Shown here one piece after another: positions 15,750 through 20,344 of a DNA stretch of 20,344 nucleotides. A program made the position numbers and the translations under genes. The notes beneath the pieces were generated by a model. The model ran no database searches, was not told where the DNA came from, and saw only the letters and a program-made list of their open reading frames with translations. Source of the DNA: an uncultured Lachnospiraceae bacterium (GTDB taxonomy: Bacteria; Bacillota; Clostridia; Lachnospirales; Lachnospiraceae); NCBI GenBank assembly GCA_949283905.1, contig CASDUB010000102.1:1-20344 (forward strand), in the 5' to 3' direction. Every line of letters starts with the position of its first letter. Position 1 is the stretch's first letter.

Positions 15750-18700
15750 CTGTTGCACTTCTCCTCATAGGTTTTGTGTATTTTCGCCAGCAATCTGCGA
15801 CAATAAATCTGCTTGTATTCTTCAAATATTTCACCCTTACATACGGCGGTGCATCCACGTTCCATTGCGCTTATCACATCTCTTTTGTAATCTTGAACCT
15901 CATGAAGCAACCATGTTACTATCATACTTTCATAAGAGGCATCTTTCCTTATCGATTGTCTCTTTTCGTTCTCAAAGATTTCTTTATATTTTCGCATTTC
16001 CGCTTCACAGAAGGCTTCCTGTTTATTAAGATAGTTTTCCAATAAATATTTGAGCGTATTCTCCTTAAACGCATGTATATAAACAAGCATTTTGAAATGA
16101 TCTGTGCTTTTATTGCCAAACATCCAGTATATCGGACATTTCCTGTACTGTTTTACATGATCCTTAAAAAAGGTTTTGATAAAATAGTTCTTAAGGCTTT
16201 TTACATAATCTTTACTCTTTCCGATGACCCGAGCAATGTATTGCAAATTCTCTGTGAGATTTTCTCTTCCGTAAATACATGCTACAACATCCGAAAATTT
16301 CTTATAAATATCTTCACAAAAGATGTGCTTGTCATTTAGGACAAGAACCTTCTCTGTTTTATCGGCGCTTATTTTTTCATGCGTATATCGTCCGAACAGG
16401 CATCCGATGCAATACGATACAAGTGATCTGATATCTTCTTGAAGATCTGCTTTTCTAAGCGCAATATCTCTCTCGTTTACCTGATTTGATACGCAGTTTT
16501 CCATATGATATATTTTGATAAAATAATCGTTTATCTTTTCTTCATTTTCTTTCAGCTTTTCATATCTTTTTTCAGCGTACTCTTTCCATTCTTCAAACGC
16601 CTCTTCTACCAGTTTATGATTTCCTCTTGCCAGCGGATGAGATTCAAAATCCCAGGAAAGTTCGTAATCATCCCACTCCTCTTTAGAAAGCATTATATTT
16701 TCTTTTGCAAGTCTGATGATCTCCTGCTTGTATTTCTCATCTATTATAAGAGGCAGATCACCGATATTTCCTATCTGATAATTCACGGTAGGAGCTATAG
16801 CCGAAAGCAGGTAAAATCCAACGCTGCTGGCCAGAAAAGCAAGGATATACAGCTCATTTTCCTTGTCATCCACAAACAACGATGATCCCGCTATATCAAA
16901 GATATATCCCTGTTCTTTGTATCTGACAGAGAAATTTTCAAATCCGAAGGGGCTCCATGTTATTCCCGGTTTGAAAAAATAATTCTCGCCCGGGAGAGTT
17001 TTCGACTGTTTGCGTTCTTCTCTGTATTCACGTATATCTTTTCCGTTTTCCGGATAGTACACTACATATCTGTTGTTTCCGTACCATTTTCTGTATTTGC
17101 CGCCTTTAATATACGGGAACCACTCCTTATGAGAAAGTTCCGCTTCTTCTTCAGATCCGATATTAAATGCTATCTTTTCTTTTGGCAGCTCATACCAGTA
17201 TCTCACAAAACGTTCGTTGTCGCAGGTAAACATACCGTTTGTAAGTTTTCCGTAATCTTTAATTTTAGCGCAGTTTTGGAAAAGATCATACACGTTATCA
17301 GGAATCCAGTAGATAAACTGATTTTCATCTATGCAGTTAAAACCGCTCTGATCGATGCGGTATGTATTTTCAGGATCATAAATATGCTCTGACTTTTCCT
17401 CGCCCGAATTATACTCTGTGAGTTTTACACATGTTCCCTTATAATGGTCAATACGGCTTTTCTGTCTTACAAACGCAGCAGCAAGAACATTAAATGCATT
17501 TAATTCCTCAAATGTTCCCGCTCCGGTATGCAGCATCGATATCAATGTCTCATTGTCAATGACCTCTTTTCTGAGATCCTTAAACGTACTTATGAACATC
17601 CATGTCTGCATCGTTATCATAGCGGTATATCCGTTTTCTTCGGTAAGATCCGAACATCTCTTTATATACGCGGAGTATAAGTCTGCTTTTCCGTTTTTAT
17701 AATGTTCTTCCATATATGACTTGAGACACTTGTTAAAACTTTTTTTGCCCATATACGGAGGATTTGTCACAACGACATGATACTTTCCGCTCAACACTTC
17801 AGCTGTCTCTGCCAGATATCTGAGTTTTGATATCAATGTTTTGATGTCTTCATTTTCCGTATCGTCGCCGTCTAAAACAGCAAGTCTGTCCTTTATATAT
17901 CCTGCATCATAATTCGTAATTTTAAGCAGTGAACCGTATTCATCCGCGTCTTTCATGGCACTTGTCAGATAAAGAAGCTTTTCCTCAAGTTCTTTATCGC
18001 CGCTGCAAATTGCTTTTATATCGTCTTTGCCGATGTCGTTGCTGTTCTTTATACAGAAAATATTCGGTTTTACGTTGCTGTCAGATAAAATGTTTTCATC
18101 ATACTGACGTGCTTTCATCATTATCGAAAATTTTGCGATCCGGACTACATTTTCATCTATATCAAGTCCGTATATATTGTTTTTTATGATGAGCCTCACC
18201 GCATCTTCAGCCGCATATCCCTGTGAAATGTATATCTGCATCAAAATGTCGAATAAAGACACGAGAATATTTCCTGAACCGCAGCACGGATCGATGCATC
18301 TGATATCTTCCGGTTTTAACTTTCCGTGCTCCGCGCGTATTTCTTCAAGCTGTTTTTTTGTATCTGCGCACTGGTCCTGTTCTTCAATATAGTACTCCCA
18401 ATTCTCTCGTCCCGAAAATTCAGGATGGCTTTCAGCCCATAATTTTCCCAAGGAATTTTCAGTCATATATTTCACTATCCAGTCAGGCGTAAAGAGCTGT
18501 GTTGCAGCCGGAATATTCTCCTTTGAGATCTTGACATTTTTCTTGAGATCGGCAAATATTTCATCCTTCTTTTCGCTGTTATAATACTGATACAGCCACC
18601 CCAATATCTGAACATTATCTCTCCAGTCCTCTTCCGGAATAATGCTCATGATCTGCTCTGCAATACCGTCTTCTTCCGTAAGATTTTCCGGCAGATACCC

Positions 18701-18829
18701 GTTTACTTCCATAAATCTCCGAGCGCAAATTTTTATGAACCGGCGTACTGCCGCCTCATCATTTCCGGTTTCATTTAAAAGTGTGTTTTTTGCTGACAAT
18801 GCGAATTTTTTAATTAAATTTTTATCCAT
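15746..18829 (-). CDS. pglX: PglX-like adenine-specific DNA methyltransferase (BREX-type, apparently orphan)
   Basis: 1027 aa, somewhat shorter than many BREX PglX proteins (about 1200). Seen: RRFMEVNGYLP (37-47) and LFTPDWIVKYM (112-122), both typical of PglX; SAM-binding motif DPCCGSGN (180-187); catalytic NPPY (356-359) of N6-adenine methyltransferases; and a downstream specificity-like half. The protein should methylate adenine in a short asymmetric site. In BREX it marks self DNA and takes part in phage exclusion. No brxA/B/C/Z/L gene lies in the window, and no separate nuclease domain was seen, so it is either an orphan or part of a broader system; a type IIG-like enzyme is an alternative. 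The ATG overlaps the upstream hydrolase stop by 8 bases, SD is weak, so translation is likely coupled. It overlaps sbcD downstream. Confidence 0.88.
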   Translation of the reverse strand: MDKNLIKKFALSAKNTLLNETGNDEAAVRRFIKICARRFMEVNGYLPENLTEEDGIAEQIMSIIPEEDWRDNVQILGWLYQYYNSEKKDEIFADLKKNVKISKENIPAATQLFTPDWIVKYMTENSLGKLWAESHPEFSGRENWEYYIEEQDQCADTKKQLEEIRAEHGKLKPEDIRCIDPCCGSGNILVSLFDILMQIYISQGYAAEDAVRLIIKNNIYGLDIDENVVRIAKFSIMMKARQYDENILSDSNVKPNIFCIKNSNDIGKDDIKAICSGDKELEEKLLYLTSAMKDADEYGSLLKITNYDAGYIKDRLAVLDGDDTENEDIKTLISKLRYLAETAEVLSGKYHVVVTNPPYMGKKSFNKCLKSYMEEHYKNGKADLYSAYIKRCSDLTEENGYTAMITMQTWMFISTFKDLRKEVIDNETLISMLHTGAGTFEELNAFNVLAAAFVRQKSRIDHYKGTCVKLTEYNSGEEKSEHIYDPENTYRIDQSGFNCIDENQFIYWIPDNVYDLFQNCAKIKDYGKLTNGMFTCDNERFVRYWYELPKEKIAFNIGSEEEAELSHKEWFPYIKGGKYRKWYGNNRYVVYYPENGKDIREYREERKQSKTLPGENYFFKPGITWSPFGFENFSVRYKEQGYIFDIAGSSLFVDDKENELYILAFLASSVGFYLLSAIAPTVNYQIGNIGDLPLIIDEKYKQEIIRLAKENIMLSKEEWDDYELSWDFESHPLARGNHKLVEEAFEEWKEYAEKRYEKLKENEEKINDYFIKIYHMENCVSNQVNERDIALRKADLQEDIRSLVSYCIGCLFGRYTHEKISADKTEKVLVLNDKHIFCEDIYKKFSDVVACIYGRENLTENLQYIARVIGKSKDYVKSLKNYFIKTFFKDHVKQYRKCPIYWMFGNKSTDHFKMLVYIHAFKENTLKYLLENYLNKQEAFCEAEMRKYKEIFENEKRQSIRKDASYESMIVTWLLHEVQDYKRDVISAMERGCTAVCKGEIFEEYKQIYCRRLLAKIHKTYEEKCNR

Positions 18830-19952
18830 TTTTCTTGCTTATATTAGCTATCCTTCCTTTTATTTTATCTGAAATCCTGCCCATCGTATTTGTCAGTTTT
18901 TCTCCCGACATGGAAGCCGTATTCCTTGCCGCGGATAATAAAAATTTCTTAAACGCTTTTTTAGCGTCAAATTCAAAAGAATTAAAGTTCTTTATCATCT
19001 TTATGCTTTCTCCAAGGGTATGCCCCTTTATATTGATGATAAATTCGCCGCCGTCTTCTTTAAGCTGATCAAAAAATACTTTTGTAAATGAGATTCTTTC
19101 TTTCATATTTGTCGAATTTATCCAATCCGAAAATATCCTGTTTATCAAAATGCAGTCATCATCCATTTTATCTGTTTTGATGAATTCATTTCTCATTATC
19201 TGCCATTTCACAGGATTGTGCTGAAGAATTCCTTTTGCGTCGCTTTTTACGATCGTCTCTTTGAGCCCCAGCTTAAAGAGCTGTCCTACAACGCTGTATT
19301 CGGGAATATATTTTATTATCTTACTTCTTATCCTGTTAAAACCTTCTTCATAAAGCATCTCCGGAGCTATCCCGGGGCCGTCAAAATTATAGATCGTTTC
19401 TATACAGTCCTGCTTTTCCTTTGTCAGCATCATCGATGCGTACATTGCAAGATTTCCGCCCTTTGAATGTCCGCCTACGATATATCTTTTCCCGTTTTCC
19501 TTTATATGTTTTTCAAGATAAGCATATGCGAGAGTCTGTCCAAGTGTTTCATGATAACTTGTTTCAAAGTCCTCACGCCATCCCTCTATAGTTTCGTCGG
19601 TTCCGCGAAAAACAATATACTCCGTGTTGTCCGGCAGTTCATATGTAACTGCGCCGAACTGACACCCCAGCCTCATCTTTGTCTCGAGGTCATAAAAAAT
19701 AATATCTTTAAACCTCTGTGTTTTCCCTATATTACTTATAGAATCAACGCCCAATGTAAACGTCGGATCATTTTCTCCTGCGAGATATCTTTCAGACGCC
19801 TCCCCTAAAGTCAGCCTTTCATCCGGCCTTACATATTTTTCCATATGCGCGTATGTTACGTCATTTAAAATAAGATTGTCCGCTTCATTAAAGGGATCCG
19901 TATCAAAAGACAGATCGCCCCTCCAATTCATATAATCTATTATGCTTCCCAT
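18822..19952 (-). CDS. Mbeg1-like (DUF2974) alpha/beta hydrolase
   Basis: 376 aa from the ATG at 19952; GAGG (19961-19958) is 5 bases upstream, and would overlap the GTG two codons earlier. Seen: FRGTD (115-119), the nucleophile elbow GHSKGG (161-166, Ser163), NFDGPG (189-194) with a candidate acid Asp191, and LQHNP (243-247) with a candidate His245. This is the pattern of the DUF2974/Mbeg1-like lipase-type family common in Clostridia, usually cytoplasmic and of unknown substrate. No signal peptide or membrane segment. First gene of unit A, overlapping pglX by 8 bases. Hydrolase fold is well supported, substrate unknown; a link to the DNA genes may be only operon chance. Confidence 0.87.
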   Translation of the reverse strand: MGSIIDYMNWRGDLSFDTDPFNEADNLILNDVTYAHMEKYVRPDERLTLGEASERYLAGENDPTFTLGVDSISNIGKTQRFKDIIFYDLETKMRLGCQFGAVTYELPDNTEYIVFRGTDETIEGWREDFETSYHETLGQTLAYAYLEKHIKENGKRYIVGGHSKGGNLAMYASMMLTKEKQDCIETIYNFDGPGIAPEMLYEEGFNRIRSKIIKYIPEYSVVGQLFKLGLKETIVKSDAKGILQHNPVKWQIMRNEFIKTDKMDDDCILINRIFSDWINSTNMKERISFTKVFFDQLKEDGGEFIINIKGHTLGESIKMIKNFNSFEFDAKKAFKKFLLSAARNTASMSGEKLTNTMGRISDKIKGRIANISKKNG

Positions 19953-19988
19953 AACCACCTCATTGTCCGTTTTTGTAAAATTGTCTTT

Positions 19989-20017
19989 ATGTGTTTATGT
20001 AATATCACAAAACACAT
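19989..20017. promoter_or_regulatory. Dyad at the predicted start of the hydrolase-pglX-sbcDC transcript
   Basis: ATGTGTTT (19989-19996) and AAACACAT (20010-20017) are perfect 8-base inverted arms, with an inner TGT/ACA pair extending the stem past one bulged base and a 6-base loop. On the minus strand this begins about 2 bases after the predicted start of transcription, so it could be an operator or a hairpin at the 5' end of the mRNA. No T-run follows, so it is not a terminator. Confidence 0.45.
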
Positions 20018-20025
20018 ACATTTTA

Positions 20026-20034
20026 ACTATATCA
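20026..20034 (-). promoter_or_regulatory. Possible extended -10 promoter for unit A
   Basis: Minus-strand TGATATAGT (20034-20026) matches the extended -10 form TGnTATAAT with one -10 mismatch. No good -35 lies 16-18 bases upstream, which extended -10 promoters tolerate. Start near 20019 would give a leader of about 67 bases before the hydrolase ATG. Confidence 0.4.
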
Positions 20035-20073
20035 GATTATTTGAAATTTTGCCGCATTTTATTTTTTAATATC

Positions 20074-20102
20074 TTGACTCATGTTTTTTTTCATGATATC
20101 TT
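20074..20102 (+). promoter_or_regulatory. Possible promoter of the YolD-like gene, with a dyad in the spacer
   Basis: TTGACT (20074-20079, 5/6) and TATCTT (20097-20102, 4/6) are 17 bases apart. The spacer region holds a perfect inverted repeat, TCATG-T8-CATGA (20079-20096). The LexA box lies immediately downstream, where it would overlap the start of transcription. Other -10-like boxes (20134-20139, 20142-20147) are closer to the gene but have no -35. Confidence 0.4.
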
Positions 20103-20108
20103 TTATAT

Positions 20109-20122
20109 AGAACATTTGTTCT
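20109..20122. promoter_or_regulatory. LexA (SOS) box upstream of the YolD-like gene
   Basis: AGAACATTTGTTCT carries the Gram-positive SOS core GAAC-N4-GTTC with both half-sites perfect. LexA bound here would block the rightward promoter until DNA damage. YolD-like genes are often linked to the DinB-family polymerase, a known SOS target. Confidence 0.75.
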
Positions 20123-20164
20123 GTTTCGTCAAGTATACTACTATAATTTCACGGAGAATTTGTA

Positions 20165-20344
20165 ATGTATAAAGATCCTCATCGATATGACGATATATTA
20201 TATGAACAGCATCATATATCATACTCTCATCCGCGTATGTCTCTTTACAAAAGAGCCGCGCAGTTCGCGTCCTTTAAAGCGCTTACAGGCTTCGACTTAA
20301 GCATTGAAGAAACCTCCCGCAAAGCTGACATCAGAGCCGAAAAC
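20165..20344 (+). CDS. YolD-like protein (partial, continues past the window)
   Basis: First 60 residues only; the frame is open to the window edge. Seen: YDDILY (8-13), HPRMSLYKRAAQFASF (22-37) and ALTGFD (39-44), the conserved start of the YolD-like family of Clostridia, usually next to a Y-family (DinB/UmuC-like) translesion polymerase, which may lie just beyond the edge. ACGGAG (20151-20156) precedes the ATG by 8 bases. Divergent from unit A and preceded by a LexA box, so induction by DNA damage is likely. Exact role of the YolD-like protein is not known. Confidence 0.8.
   Translation, partial: MYKDPHRYDDILYEQHHISYSHPRMSLYKRAAQFASFKALTGFDLSIEETSRKADIRAEN

Noticed and set aside
15750..15758. 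Upstream GTG start for SbcD
   Set aside because: The family begins at the ATG at 15749 and the SD is too close to the GTG.
15746..18829. A complete BREX locus
   Set aside because: Only the PglX-like gene is present; the HerA-like and AAA genes of unit B do not resemble BrxL, BrxC or PglZ.
20134..20147. TATACT and TATAAT boxes as the -10 of the YolD-like gene
   Set aside because: No suitable -35 at 16-18 bases, and a start this close would leave almost no leader before the SD.

Overview
The window looks like chromosomal DNA of a low-to-moderate GC Firmicute, most likely a Clostridia/Lachnospiraceae-type anaerobe. This is inferred from strong AGGAGG/GGAGG ribosome-binding sites before many genes, AT-rich intergenic DNA, a Gram-positive-type LexA box (GAAC-N4-GTTC), Firmicute-style SbcD/SbcC, and a partial YolD-like gene at the right edge whose start is typical of the SOS-linked Clostridia family. 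No rRNA, tRNA, IS element, integrase or CRISPR array was seen.

Layout. Almost everything is on the minus strand, so transcription runs right to left in two units. Unit A (about 19952 down to 11204) holds an Mbeg1-like (DUF2974) alpha/beta hydrolase, a PglX-like adenine-specific DNA methyltransferase, sbcD, sbcC and a 97-residue unknown. The first four overlap end to end. The unit closes at a strong intrinsic terminator (11204-11240). Unit B (11093 down to 22) starts from its own sigma-A-like promoter (11129-11157) and is an unbroken eight-gene operon with gaps of 37 bases or less. Its order is: a truncated Hsp70/DnaK-like ATPase, a long coiled-coil protein, a 554-aa unknown, a 426-aa helical unknown, a 207-aa small helical protein, a Vps4/meiotic-clade AAA ATPase, a twin-SWIM-zinc-finger/HerA-like ATPase, and a degenerate AAA protein. 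At the far right, a divergent plus-strand YolD-like gene runs off the window behind a LexA box.

How the genes may work together. Unit A looks like DNA processing or genome defence: an orphan PglX-type methyltransferase coupled to the SbcCD nuclease, without the other BREX genes in view. Unit B is the exciting part. A single operon combines an Hsp70 without the usual substrate-binding region, a coiled-coil partner, an AAA ATPase whose core and possibly MIT-like N-terminus recall Vps4, a small protein with the basic-core/acidic-tail layout and local sequence look of ESCRT-III/Snf7, two further helical proteins (one sharing a short C-terminal motif with the small protein), a zinc-finger HerA-type motor and a pseudo-AAA with a natural Walker B Glu-to-Gln change. 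I propose a candidate bacterial Hsp70-AAA-ESCRT-like machine. The ATPase families are seen directly in motifs. The ESCRT-III and MIT assignments are inference by eye and need structure prediction and profile searches.
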